DNA of 35,000 nucleotides from Thioalkalivibrio sp. ALJ24 (GTDB lineage Bacteria; Pseudomonadota; Gammaproteobacteria; Ectothiorhodospirales; Ectothiorhodospiraceae): positions 81,291-116,290 of the forward strand of contig NZ_KB898725.1 of the NCBI RefSeq assembly GCF_000377785.1, in the 5' to 3' direction. Made by a program: the position numbers and the translations under genes. The first letter of the stretch is position 1. Each line of letters starts with the position of its first letter. The notes under the pieces are model-generated. The model was not told the DNA's origin, searched no databases, and worked only from the letters and a program-made list of their open reading frames with translations. Below are positions 8,484-16,267 of this stretch, in pieces.

Positions 8484-9377
8484 TCAGACATTGGTAACAC
8501 GCCGGAGTCTGGGGTCGCCGCGACCTTCTTCAAGGCCCTCGGCGCGATAAAGCGCCCCCTCGCCCTCCGGATCGAGGCAGCCCAGCACCGCAGGCAGCGT
8601 TGCGGCCAGTTCTTCTTCCAGCTGCCACGGCGGCCGGAGCACCAGCATGCCGGATCCCGCGAGCCCGGGAGACGTCCCGCGTTCCACGCCGGGATCATCA
8701 CGCAGGCGCAGCTCGCTGCGCAGCCAGAGGATGCTCCGGGTGCACAGCCGTTCGACCAGGGCATGATCCGGACGCCCCGCCAGGACCGGATACCAGATCA
8801 GCAGCATTCCCGTGTTCCAGCGCTCCAGGATGGTCTCCGCGATCTCCGCGACTTCACGGTATTCGGCCGGCCGTTCATACGAGGGGTCCAGCAGGGCGAA
8901 CCCGCGCCGCGGCTGCGGCGGGAACAGCCCTCGGGCGGCCTCGCGCGCATCGCGCCGGTGCACATGGCAGCGTGCATCCCCGGCGAACGCGCGCTGCAGG
9001 CGCTGGTGGGCCTCGGGGTGCATCTCGCAGGCCACCAGCCGGTCATTCTCGCGCAGGGCCGCACGGATCAACGCCGGGGACCCCGGATACCCGTCGGTCC
9101 CGGCCACCTGCTGCACGGTCTCCAGAAACCCGGTCACCGCCTCCGGCAGCGCGGTTGCACTGGCACAGGCGCGCAGGCGCTCGATGCCGAGCGCCGCCTC
9201 GCCGGTCTTGCGCGCCCGCTCGCCGCCCAGGTCATAAATCCCGGCCCCGGCATGCAGATCCAGCGCCACGAACGGCTTGGTTCGCCGCTGCAATGCCGCC
9301 AGCACCGCATGCAGCACCAGATGCTTGTGGATGTCGGCGAAATTGCCGGCGTGGTAGTCGTGCTGATAGCTGAGCAT
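8484..9377 (-). CDS. rlmJ: 23S rRNA adenine-N6 methyltransferase RlmJ
   Basis: This 297-residue protein starts MLSYQHDYHAGNFADIHKH, the hallmark opening of RlmJ (formerly YhiR). The start at 9377 is chosen for that reason over an in-frame start 30 codons upstream, which would run through a terminator. The catalytic motif is DPSY in FALLDPSYERPAEY, in the place of the general DPPY motif of N6-adenine methyltransferases. The enzyme uses S-adenosylmethionine to methylate A2030 (E. coli numbering) of 23S rRNA, and the homologue is needed for use of DNA as a nutrient in E. coli. htpG follows after 33 nt. Confidence 0.92.
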   Translation of the reverse strand: MLSYQHDYHAGNFADIHKHLVLHAVLAALQRRTKPFVALDLHAGAGIYDLGGERARKTGEAALGIERLRACASATALPEAVTGFLETVQQVAGTDGYPGSPALIRAALRENDRLVACEMHPEAHQRLQRAFAGDARCHVHRRDAREAARGLFPPQPRRGFALLDPSYERPAEYREVAEIAETILERWNTGMLLIWYPVLAGRPDHALVERLCTRSILWLRSELRLRDDPGVERGTSPGLAGSGMLVLRPPWQLEEELAATLPAVLGCLDPEGEGALYRAEGLEEGRGDPRLRRVTNV

Positions 9378-9400
9378 GGTTCGTTCCGTTCCCCGACCAT

Positions 9401-9429
9401 AAAAAAACCACCGTGGCGGACCACGGTGG
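9401..9429 (-). terminator. Rho-independent terminator after the soxAXX cluster
   Basis: The minus strand has CCACCGTGG, loop TCCG, CCACGGTGG (9429-9408) followed by seven T residues (9407-9401). It lies about 60 bases after the stop of the distal soxX and closes the sox transcript. rlmJ starts only 24 bases beyond, so any rlmJ promoter must overlap this element or rlmJ relies on read-through. Confidence 0.92.
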
Positions 9430-9488
9430 CTGGACTTCCTTCCGGCCGGCTCCGGGTCACGGAGCACGGCGCCCGCTGCGGGTGCAGT

Positions 9489-10178
9489 TTACTGGTTCAC
9501 CGGGGACTCCGGGTCCAGCAGATAGGCCATGATATGGCTGATCTCGCGCTCGCTCAGCAGTTCATTGGCGCCGAAGCGGGGCATCGTCGTGCAGGGGAAG
9601 TACTGATGCGGGTTCGAGATCACCTCATGGGCATAGGACAGGGATGCGTCATCGGTCCCTCGGGCGTCGCCGTAACCGGCCAGGCTTGGGCCGATCGTGC
9701 CGTAGACCGGCTCGTCGGGATCCATCTGGTGGCAGGCGTAGCAGTTGCCGCCCGGCGGGCGGGAGGAGTGGTCATCGATATTGTGGCCAACACGGAAACC
9801 ATAGCCCGAACGGGCCAGTTCGGCACCGCGCTCCCAGTCACCCAGGCGCGGACCACCGGGCGGTTCCTCGTAGCTGGCGCGCGCCATCTCGATCACCTCG
9901 CCCGAGAGTCCCTCGGGGATTTCGGAGGTCGTGAAGGAGCAGGCCCGCTGCAGCTCGTCCTGTTCCATCCGGCCGCGGGCCGAGCCGCCCTCCTGGACCG
10001 ACTGCTCGAGACGGTAACTGCCGGATTCCAGCACGATGTAGTCCGCGAGCTCGTCGGGACTCATCGCGGTGATGTCGACGTCGCCGTCGTCGCTGTCGAA
10101 GAACTGACAACCGGAAAGCAGAACGACCGCGCCGATCGCGGCCGGCAGCGTTCCCCGACGCAAGGTCTGGGCTGGCAT
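9489..10178 (-). CDS. soxX: SoxX-like c-type cytochrome, distal copy (putative lipoprotein)
   Basis: The ATG at 10178 gives 229 residues and follows GGGAGA, a plausible ribosome site. The N-terminus is basic, then hydrophobic, ending in the lipobox LLSGC with Cys24, so it is probably a lipid-anchored periplasmic protein. An N-terminal extension of about 90 residues precedes the cytochrome fold, as in the longer SoxX proteins. The heme is bound by CYACH (Cys146, Cys149, His150), with Met199 in FPCTTMPRF as likely distal ligand. It ends in ISHIMAYLLDPESPVN, nearly identical to the proximal copy. SoxX pairs with SoxA to join thiosulfate to SoxYZ and takes the electrons released. Two similar copies in a row point to tandem duplication with divergence. 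A strong terminator follows. Confidence 0.88.
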   Translation of the reverse strand: MPAQTLRRGTLPAAIGAVVLLSGCQFFDSDDGDVDITAMSPDELADYIVLESGSYRLEQSVQEGGSARGRMEQDELQRACSFTTSEIPEGLSGEVIEMARASYEEPPGGPRLGDWERGAELARSGYGFRVGHNIDDHSSRPPGGNCYACHQMDPDEPVYGTIGPSLAGYGDARGTDDASLSYAHEVISNPHQYFPCTTMPRFGANELLSEREISHIMAYLLDPESPVNQ

Positions 10179-10350
10179 CCCTGGTGTCTCCCGGTTTCCG
10201 TTTCGCCCTGCACCCTGCGTCCGTCGCACGCAATCGGCACCGTTCGGGCAACCTGCCCGAACATGGCCGAAATGCTCCCCGACTCACGGTCGCTGAATGG
10301 CTGCAAGGGAAGATGATGAAAGGGTCCCGGGACCGAGAGGCCCCGGGAGC

Positions 10351-10403
10351 GGGTTGCCGCGGAGGCCGCGGCAACCCGGATCACGATCCGCCGTGCGGAT
10401 CGT
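10351..10403. promoter_or_regulatory. Two strong hairpins in the 250-base gap between the soxX copies
   Basis: GGGTTGCCGCGG (10351-10362), a 3-base loop and its exact 12-base complement (10366-10377) form a very stable stem. A second stem, ACGATCCG/CGGATCGT (10383-10390 and 10396-10403), lies just beside it. Both follow the stop of the proximal soxX on the minus strand. No T run follows, so they may be partial terminators or 3'-end stabilisers. The rest of the gap (10179-10350) shows no gene; CCCGGG repeats near 10326 and 10343 could form a weaker stem. Confidence 0.6.
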
Positions 10404-10428
10404 CATGCCGCCGGTGGGCGGCCCGGCC

Positions 10429-11109
10429 TCAGTTGTTGACCGGGGAGTCCGGATCGAGCATGTAGGCCATGATGTGGCTGATCTGCTCCTCATCCAGCAA
10501 GCCCTGGAACCGCGGCATCTGGGCGCAGGGGAAGAACTGGTGAGGATTGCTGATCACCTGATGCACGTATTCGCGCATCTCCTGGCTATCACCACGGGTG
10601 GCGCCATAGCCTTCGAGGCTCGGGCCGATGGTGCCCTGGGTCGGACCCTCCGGGTCGAACACGTGGCAGTTGACGCAGTTGCCGCCGGGCTCGCGGGTAC
10701 CGTGGTCGTCGTTGTTGTGGCCGATACGGTAGCCGTAACCGGAGAACGCGAGTTCCTGACCCTTTTCCCAGTCGCCAAGCTCGATGTCGCCTTCCGGCGC
10801 TTCGTACTCGGCACGGGCCATCGCGACCACTTCACCGGCGGTCTCGCCGTCCGGCTCACCCTCGAAGGAGCAGGCCTTCTGGAGGTCGTCCTGAACCATG
10901 CGATCCCTGGCGGTACCACCCTCCTGAGCCTCCTGTTCGAGACGGAAGCTGTCGCTCTCGAAGATGATGTACTCCGCGAGCTCTTCCGCGCTCATGGCGG
11001 TGATGTCGACCTCGTCGGACTTGTTGCCCTCGGCCACGGCGCAGCCGGTCGCCAGGGCGATGGTTGCGAAGGCGGCCACACCGGCCGCAACAGTGTTTTT
11101 CTTGAACAT
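10429..11109 (-). CDS. soxX: SoxX c-type cytochrome, proximal copy (putative lipoprotein)
   Basis: This 226-residue protein begins MFKKNTVAAGVAAFATIALATGC; Cys23 follows a lipobox-like LATG, so lipid anchoring is likely. After an N-terminal extension it carries one c-type heme site, CVNCH (Cys145, Cys148, His149), and Met198 in FPCAQMPRF as probable sixth ligand. Cys80 and Cys195 are also conserved in the distal copy and may form a disulfide. The gene lies 27 nt after soxA, and AGGAGA precedes the start. SoxAX is the heterodimer that oxidatively couples thiosulfate to the carrier SoxYZ in the periplasm. The genes soxYZ, soxB and soxCD are not in the window. The SoxX call rests on the pairing with soxA and the heme and Met motifs. 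Confidence 0.92.
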   Translation of the reverse strand: MFKKNTVAAGVAAFATIALATGCAVAEGNKSDEVDITAMSAEELAEYIIFESDSFRLEQEAQEGGTARDRMVQDDLQKACSFEGEPDGETAGEVVAMARAEYEAPEGDIELGDWEKGQELAFSGYGYRIGHNNDDHGTREPGGNCVNCHVFDPEGPTQGTIGPSLEGYGATRGDSQEMREYVHQVISNPHQFFPCAQMPRFQGLLDEEQISHIMAYMLDPDSPVNN

Positions 11110-11136
11110 ACTGGCTGTCTCCTATTGCGTCCGGGT

Positions 11137-11997
11137 TTACCGCTTCAGATCGGGCAGGACGGCCGGCTCGCCGCGAGCCGCCTCGTTCCAGAACGCGATC
11201 AGCGCGGTGTTGGCCATCGAATCCGGCTTGATGCCGGCGTGACGCATCTGCCAGGCACAGCCGCGGATACGGTGGCCCTGACTGCGGACGTTGTCATGCC
11301 CGGCGCGGTGGGCCGGCCAGGAGACCGCCTTGGTCCATTCCTGGGAGTCACGCATCTTCGGCAGGCGCGAGGCGCGGACCCGCTTGCCGGATTCCCCGTG
11401 GCAGGAGGCGCAGTTGAAGTCCATGGCCCCGCCCCGGCGGAAGAACAGCTTCTCGCCCGCGGCGAGCATGGCCTGCTCCTTCGGGTGCTCGTTGGCCGGC
11501 TGCCACTCCATGCCGGAGGACTGCATGGCGATGTAGGTGGTCAGCTGCATCACGTCGGTATCGTTGCCGTGACGCTGAGCCACTTCGGGATCGTCCGCGT
11601 CGAAGCCCTGGATTTCCTTCATGCAGTGCACCAGGCGGTGTTCGAAATCCATCACCTTGCCGGTGTCCTCGAAGTAGCGCGGCAGCTCGACGTAGGCGCC
11701 TTCCAGCACACCCGGGCCCTTGCCGAAGTCGCAGGATTCCAGCGACGCGTTGTTCGGGCCCCGCTCTTCGTAGAAAAGCTGCTCGCCATCCTCGGCCACC
11801 CACAGCGCCGGGTTGTCCGGCATCATCATGATGTTCTGCTCGCTCTGGTGCAGATACTTCGAGTCGGGGTTGTTGTCGAGCAGCTTCTGCAGGACGTCGG
11901 TCGGATCCTGCCATTCGCTGGCCTGGGCCGCGCCCCCGGCGGCCAGGCCGCCGAGCGCCATTGCTACGGGCAAGGCGAGCAATGCTTTCTTGAACAT
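11137..11997 (-). CDS. soxA: SoxA, monoheme c-type cytochrome of thiosulfate oxidation
   Basis: The ATG at 11997 follows GGAGG and opens a clear signal peptide (residues 1 to about 26, ending AAQA). The mature protein has one heme site, CASCH (Cys196, Cys199, His200). Cys247, in RGCAWQMR, stands where SoxA has the active-site cysteine that serves as heme ligand and forms a persulfide. Cys89 and Cys125 lie where the first heme of diheme SoxA proteins would be; in monoheme SoxA of the Starkeya type, cysteines there form a disulfide instead. With SoxX it links thiosulfate to SoxYZ. It is the first gene of soxA-soxX-soxX and is preceded by an AT-rich region with a palindrome. Confidence 0.94.
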   Translation of the reverse strand: MFKKALLALPVAMALGGLAAGGAAQASEWQDPTDVLQKLLDNNPDSKYLHQSEQNIMMMPDNPALWVAEDGEQLFYEERGPNNASLESCDFGKGPGVLEGAYVELPRYFEDTGKVMDFEHRLVHCMKEIQGFDADDPEVAQRHGNDTDVMQLTTYIAMQSSGMEWQPANEHPKEQAMLAAGEKLFFRRGGAMDFNCASCHGESGKRVRASRLPKMRDSQEWTKAVSWPAHRAGHDNVRSQGHRIRGCAWQMRHAGIKPDSMANTALIAFWNEAARGEPAVLPDLKR

Positions 11998-12095
11998 GGA
12001 AACCTCCATCACACGGTTTTATTCGATGGATCCGGATCGCGATGTCCGGACCTGTATCGCAGAGTGCGGAATGCATGAACATCCTGTCAACAAAC

Positions 12096-12114
12096 AAACG
12101 CTATATTAGCGTTT
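12096..12114. promoter_or_regulatory. Perfect palindrome upstream of soxA, candidate operator
   Basis: AAACGCTA (12096-12103), 3 bases, and TAGCGTTT (12107-12114) form an exact 8-bp inverted repeat about 100 bases upstream of soxA. It lies in the most AT-rich patch of this region. On the minus strand it contains TAATAT, a possible -10 element, so a repressor bound here would block transcription. I cannot name the regulator. The gap 11998-12182 shows no gene. Confidence 0.5.
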
Positions 12115-12182
12115 CCTAAAAGTCTGTTTTACAGGGGTTTTTGCACTCAAGCACCGACTAGCAGACGGCCGGGGAGGGGGAT

Positions 12183-12689
12183 CTATTCCGCTTTGACCAA
12201 AAAAGTTCCTGAATCGGGCAGACCGCCCTCGTGGCGGAGCAGGGCCGGCTTCACGGCGGCAAGCGGACCGCCGAGCTTTCCGGCGTAGCCGCCGGTTGCC
12301 CCGATCGCGGGACCGCAACCCGCGGGGACGACTCGATGACAGGGGATGAGAAGGGGCCAGGGGTTGGCACGACACGCCTGCCCCACGGCCCGAGGGGAGG
12401 AGTCGATGGCACGGGCGATCTGCCCGTAGCTCCGGGTCTCGCCGACCGGAATATCGGTCAGTGCCTGCCAGACCCGGCGCTGGTGCGAGGTTCCGGACGG
12501 CAGCGTCGCCGGGGCCCTCCAGGCGCGCGGGTCACGGGCATACGCATCGACATCGAAGGGCAGCCGCGGCGGAATCTCCACGCGGGCCTCGAAGCCCTCC
12601 CAGCCGATCCGGCCGTGGCGCCCGGCGGCCTCCGGCTGAAACACAAAGGCCAGCGGTACACCCGGGAGGATGCAGCGCTGGCCCTGCAT
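12183..12689 (-). CDS. ogt: Methylated-DNA--protein-cysteine methyltransferase (Ogt/MGMT family)
   Basis: The 168-residue protein contains the suicide active site IPCHRVVPAG with Cys117, preceded by the DNA-binding helix region SYGQIARAIDSSPRAVGQACRAN and followed by GGYAG and KPALLRHEG, all in family order. It removes methyl groups from O6-methylguanine by transferring them irreversibly to its own cysteine. The N-terminal half is poorly conserved, as is usual. It starts 34 nt after rplS on the same strand and so may be the last gene of the rpsP operon. Which paralogue name (ogt or ada C-terminal type) applies is uncertain; no Ada regulator domain is present. Confidence 0.87.
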   Translation of the reverse strand: MQGQRCILPGVPLAFVFQPEAAGRHGRIGWEGFEARVEIPPRLPFDVDAYARDPRAWRAPATLPSGTSHQRRVWQALTDIPVGETRSYGQIARAIDSSPRAVGQACRANPWPLLIPCHRVVPAGCGPAIGATGGYAGKLGGPLAAVKPALLRHEGGLPDSGTFLVKAE

Positions 12690-12723
12690 GGTGCTTGCGC
12701 GGCGGACCGCGCCCGTCGGGGCT

Positions 12724-13086
12724 TCAGCCGCGACGGGTAGCGCGCACGTCTTCCTTGATGCGCGCGGCCTTGCCGGTACGGTCGCGCAGATAGTACAGCT
12801 TGGCGCGACGGACCTTGCCGCGACGCTTTACCTGGATCTCGGCGATCTGCGGGCTGTGGGTCTGGAAGGTCCGCTCCACCCCGTTGCCGTAGGAGGTCTT
12901 GCGCAGCGTGAAAGCGGAGTTCAGGCCGCGGTTGCGCTTGCCGATGACCACACCCTCGAAGGCCTGCAGGCGCTCGCGGTCACCTTCCCGGACCTTGACC
13001 TGCACCACCACGGTATCGCCGGGACCGAAATCCGGCACATCGGATTTCATCTGTTCGGCTTCCAGTTGCTGAATGACGTTATTCAT
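12724..13086 (-). CDS. rplS: 50S ribosomal protein L19
   Basis: At 120 residues it has the usual L19 length and opening ([13 protein letters not shown]), with the conserved [18 protein letters not shown] and [17 protein letters not shown]19 sits at the interface of the ribosomal subunits. It follows trmD by 9 nt in the conserved order rpsP-rimM-trmD-rplS. Nothing unusual is seen. Confidence 0.98.
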   Translation of the reverse strand: MNNVIQQLEAEQMKSDVPDFGPGDTVVVQVKVREGDRERLQAFEGVVIGKRNRGLNSAFTLRKTSYGNGVERTFQTHSPQIAEIQVKRRGKVRRAKLYYLRDRTGKAARIKEDVRATRRG

Positions 13087-13095
13087 TGCTCGACC

Positions 13096-13863
13096 TCAAT
13101 CATCGCTTTCGGAGCGGGCGCCACCCCGAGGGTGACGCGCGCGGTATTCGTCCAGCAGGTCCCGATCCGGCCCCGCCAGTTCGAGTCGGGCCAGCAGATC
13201 CGGCCTGCGACTCCAGGTGCGCCCCAGCGCCTCTCGACGGCGCCAGCGGCGGATTGCCCCGTGGTCCCCGCCCAGCAGGACAGCCGGCACGCGGTGACCG
13301 TCCAGTTCTTCCGGCCGGGTGTAATGCGGACAGTCGAGCAAGCCCTCGGTGAAGGAATCCTGCTCGGCGGAATCCGCATGCCCCAGCACCCCGGGCCGGA
13401 GGCGGGCGCAGGCATCGATCACCGCCATGGCGCCCAGTTCACCGCCGGAGAGCACGTAGTCTCCCAGCGAGAGTTCTTCATCGACTTCGGCCTCGATGAA
13501 GCGTTCGTCGATCCCTTCGTAGCGTCCGCAGACCAGCGCTACCCGCGACCGCTGCGCCAGCTCCCGCACCCGGGCCTGATCCAGCGGCCGGCCCTGCGGC
13601 GTCAGCGCCACCACGTGCAGCGGCGCTTCGCCATTGGCCCGCGCGGCATCCAGCGCACCCTTCAGCGGCGGCACCTGCATGACCATCCCGGGTCCGCCAC
13701 CGTAGGGGCGGTCGTCCACCGCCTGATGGACCCCGGTCGCCCAATCACGCGGATTCCAGGTCCGCAGCTCCAGCTGGCCGGCCTCCGCGGCACGCCGCGG
13801 GATGCCCCACTGCACCACGGACTCGACCAGCTCCGGGAACAGCGTAATGACGTCGAAACGCAT
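13096..13863 (-). CDS. trmD: tRNA (guanine-N1)-methyltransferase TrmD
   Basis: The ATG at 13863 gives 255 residues with the standard opening [16 protein letters not shown]; an in-frame start 17 codons upstream would overlap rimM and is less likely. The knotted S-adenosylmethionine-binding region is visible as [18 protein letters not shown] and [20 protein letters not shown], and the N-terminal half has [10 protein letters not shown]. TrmD methylates N1 of G37 beside the anticodon and so guards the reading frame. It sits 7 nt after rimM and 9 nt before rplS, the classical arrangement. Confidence 0.98.
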   Translation of the reverse strand: MRFDVITLFPELVESVVQWGIPRRAAEAGQLELRTWNPRDWATGVHQAVDDRPYGGGPGMVMQVPPLKGALDAARANGEAPLHVVALTPQGRPLDQARVRELAQRSRVALVCGRYEGIDERFIEAEVDEELSLGDYVLSGGELGAMAVIDACARLRPGVLGHADSAEQDSFTEGLLDCPHYTRPEELDGHRVPAVLLGGDHGAIRRWRRREALGRTWSRRPDLLARLELAGPDRDLLDEYRARHPRGGARSESDD

Positions 13864-13870
13864 GCCCGGG

Positions 13871-14380
13871 TCAGTATTCCGGGTCCCAGTCGACCCGGAT
13901 CCGTCCGTCCGCAAGATCCACCTCGAGGACGTACAGCCCCTGCACCCAGGGGATCAGCCGCTCGCGCTCGCCGCCGACGATCATCACGTCATTGGCACCG
14001 GTTTCCATGAAACCGGTGACCGTTCCCAGCGGCGTGCCGTCGACGTGCTCCACCGACAGGCCCTGCAGATCGGCCCAGTAGTATTCACCTTCTTCCGCCG
14101 GCGGCAGCCAGTCGCGCTCGATCGCGAGCTCCGCGCCCATCAGGCCGTAAGCCGCATCGCGATCGGCCACCCCGGCGAACTTGATCACCACGCCGGGGCC
14201 ATGTGCGCGGCCGCCTTCGACCTCCGCCAGCTCCCAGCCCTCCGCGCGCTTCATCCAGAGGCGCGGAAAGTCGGCGATGGCGTCCCGCGGCTCGGTCTCG
14301 GAGAAGATCCGGACCCAGCCCCTGACGCCGTAAACCCCGGAGACGCGTCCGACGCGGATGCGCCCATCCGCCCCGTTCAC
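13871..14380 (-). CDS. rimM: Ribosome maturation factor RimM
   Basis: This 169-residue protein has the RimM N-terminal beta-barrel opening [21 protein letters not shown] and the PRC-barrel region with [16 protein letters not shown], ending with [14 protein letters not shown]. RimM helps assemble the head of the 30S subunit and binds ribosomal protein S19. It lies 16 nt after rpsP and 7 nt before trmD in the conserved operon. The start at 14380 gives the expected family length. Confidence 0.97.
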   Translation of the reverse strand: MNGADGRIRVGRVSGVYGVRGWVRIFSETEPRDAIADFPRLWMKRAEGWELAEVEGGRAHGPGVVIKFAGVADRDAAYGLMGAELAIERDWLPPAEEGEYYWADLQGLSVEHVDGTPLGTVTGFMETGANDVMIVGGERERLIPWVQGLYVLEVDLADGRIRVDWDPEY

Positions 14381-14396
14381 CTGCGCCTCCCGCGGA

Positions 14397-14657
14397 TCAG
14401 GCGGCCGCGGCCTGCTGCTTGCGGTAGCCCTTGACCAGGTGCTCCACGCGCTCGGACATGCTGGCGCCGTGGCTCAGCCAGTAATCGACCCGCTCGAGGT
14501 CGATCTTCAGCGGGATTTCCTGACCGCGGGCCACCGGATTGTGAAAACCGACGCGCTCGATGTAGCCGCTGTCGCGGCGGGCGCGGGAGTCGGTCACCAC
14601 GATCGAGTAGAAGGGGCGCTTCTTGGCGCCGCGGCGTGACAGACGAATTGTAAGCAT
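14397..14657 (-). CDS. rpsP: 30S ribosomal protein S16
   Basis: The 86 residues begin [17 protein letters not shown], the conserved S16 opening, and continue with the usual [15 protein letters not shown] and an alanine-rich tail. S16 is an early-assembling 30S protein. It is the first gene of rpsP-rimM-trmD-rplS(-ogt), with a strong promoter about 46 bases upstream. Confidence 0.98.
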   Translation of the reverse strand: MLTIRLSRRGAKKRPFYSIVVTDSRARRDSGYIERVGFHNPVARGQEIPLKIDLERVDYWLSHGASMSERVEHLVKGYRKQQAAAA

Positions 14658-14702
14658 GAAGTCTTGAACCCCGTGAAGTTCGGTTTCGCGAGAAAACGCG
14701 CG

Positions 14703-14730
14703 ATTATAACGAATTGCAGCGCCAAGACAA
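14703..14730 (-). promoter_or_regulatory. Sigma-70 promoter for the rpsP operon
   Basis: On the minus strand TTGTCT (14730-14725) and a perfect TATAAT (14708-14703) are separated by 16 bases, in an 89-base gap between ffh and rpsP. TATAAT lies about 46 bases before the rpsP start. A consensus -10 is conspicuous in this GC-rich sequence. Confidence 0.75.
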
Positions 14731-14746
14731 GGCCGAAGCCCGGTCG

Positions 14747-16135
14747 TCAGCGTTTCGGCAGGCCCCCTCCGGGACCTCCGGGGCCGCCCATGCCGCCCAT
14801 TTGCCCTCCGAGGGCCCGCATCATTTTCGACGCGCCCCCCTTGGAGAATTTCTTCATCGCCTTGCTCATCTGGGTGTGCTGCTTGAGCAGGCGGTTGACG
14901 TCCTGGATCTGGCAGCCGGAGCCCGCGGCGATGCGTCGCTTGCGCGACCCCTTGATGATGTCCGGGTTGCGGCGCTCCTCGTCGGTCATCGACGAGATCA
15001 CGGCCCGCATGCGACGGATCTCCTTGTCGCCGGCCTGATTCTTGATGGCTTCCTGCATCTTGCCGCCGCCGGGCAGCTTCTCCAGCATGCTGCCCATGCC
15101 GCCCATCTTTTCCATCTGATCCAGCTGCTCGCGCAGGTCATTGAGGTCGAAGCCGCGCCCCTTCTTCAGCTTGCGCGTGAGTTTGTCGGCCTTGGCCTGA
15201 TCGACCTGACGCGAGGCCTCCTCGACCAGCGAGACGACATCCCCCTTCCCGAGGATGCGCGAGGCGATGCGTTCCGGATGGAAGGGCTCCAGCCCGTCGG
15301 GGCGTTCGCCGGTGCCGATGAACTTGATCGGCACCCCGGTGATCTGGCGCACCGACAGCGCGGCACCCCCGCGGGCGTCGCCGTCGGCCTTGGTCAGCAC
15401 CACGCCGGTCAGCGGCAGGGCGTCGCCAAAGGCACGCGCGGTGTTGGCCGCGTCCTGCCCGGTCATGGAGTCGACCACGAACAGGGTCTCCACCGGTTCG
15501 ACCGCTGCGTGCAGGCTCTGCACCTCGGCCATCATGTCCTCGTCGACATGCAGGCGACCGGCGGTATCCACCAGCAGCACGTCGACCCCCTCGCGCCGCG
15601 CCCGCTGCACCGCGTCAGTGGCGATGTCGTCGGGCTTCTGCGAGGTATCGCTGGGGTAGAAGGTCACCTCGACCTGTCCGGCCAGGGTCTCCAGCTGCTG
15701 GATCGCGGCGGGACGGTAGACGTCGCAGCTGACCACCGCCACACGTTTCTTGTCGCGCTCGCGCAGGAGCTTCGCCAGCTTGCCGATGCTGGTGGTCTTG
15801 CCCGCGCCCTGGAGACCGGCCACCAGCACCACGGCCGGCGGCTGCGCGGCCAGATTCAGCGAGGCGTTCTCGCCTCCCATGGTCGCGACCAGCTCGTCGT
15901 GCACGACCTTGATCAGGGCCTGCCCCGGCGTCAGGCTGCCGATGACCTCCTTGCCCAGGGCCTTTTCCTTGACGTCCTTCACGAACTCGCGCACCACCGG
16001 CAGCGCGACGTCGGCCTCGAGCAGGGCCATGCGCACCTCGCGCAGGGCCTCCTGGATGTTGTCCTCGGTCAGGCGCGCCTGGCCCTTCAGGCGCTTCATC
16101 GTGTCCTGGAGGCGACTGGAAAGGCCGTCGAACAT
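14747..16135 (-). CDS. ffh: Signal recognition particle protein Ffh
   Basis: The ATG at 16135 gives 462 residues beginning [19 protein letters not shown], the family opening; the open frame continues upstream but without supporting similarity. The NG domain has the P-loop GLQGAGKTT (107-115) and [13 protein letters not shown]. The methionine-rich M domain at the C-terminus ([31 protein letters not shown]) binds 4.5S RNA and signal sequences. Ffh targets inner-membrane proteins to the translocon through its receptor FtsY. It lies upstream of the rpsP operon on the same strand and divergent from ypjD, as in E. coli relatives. Confidence 0.98.
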   Translation of the reverse strand: MFDGLSSRLQDTMKRLKGQARLTEDNIQEALREVRMALLEADVALPVVREFVKDVKEKALGKEVIGSLTPGQALIKVVHDELVATMGGENASLNLAAQPPAVVLVAGLQGAGKTTSIGKLAKLLRERDKKRVAVVSCDVYRPAAIQQLETLAGQVEVTFYPSDTSQKPDDIATDAVQRARREGVDVLLVDTAGRLHVDEDMMAEVQSLHAAVEPVETLFVVDSMTGQDAANTARAFGDALPLTGVVLTKADGDARGGAALSVRQITGVPIKFIGTGERPDGLEPFHPERIASRILGKGDVVSLVEEASRQVDQAKADKLTRKLKKGRGFDLNDLREQLDQMEKMGGMGSMLEKLPGGGKMQEAIKNQAGDKEIRRMRAVISSMTDEERRNPDIIKGSRKRRIAAGSGCQIQDVNRLLKQHTQMSKAMKKFSKGGASKMMRALGGQMGGMGGPGGPGGGLPKR

Positions 16136-16267
16136 GGGGCGAATCTCCTGCGAATAAAACGGCGGGGCATCCCGCATCGAATCGTCCAGTATACCCGTGA
16201 GCCGGGGTGTCCTGCAGCGCCCCGGGGACGAAGTGCATTCGCCGGCGCGACAGGGGATAATCCGCGC

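Noticed and set aside
10297-12078. 593-residue plus-strand open frame opposite soxX and soxA
   Set aside because: It is antisense to heme proteins with clear motifs; the frame is open only because of the high GC content.
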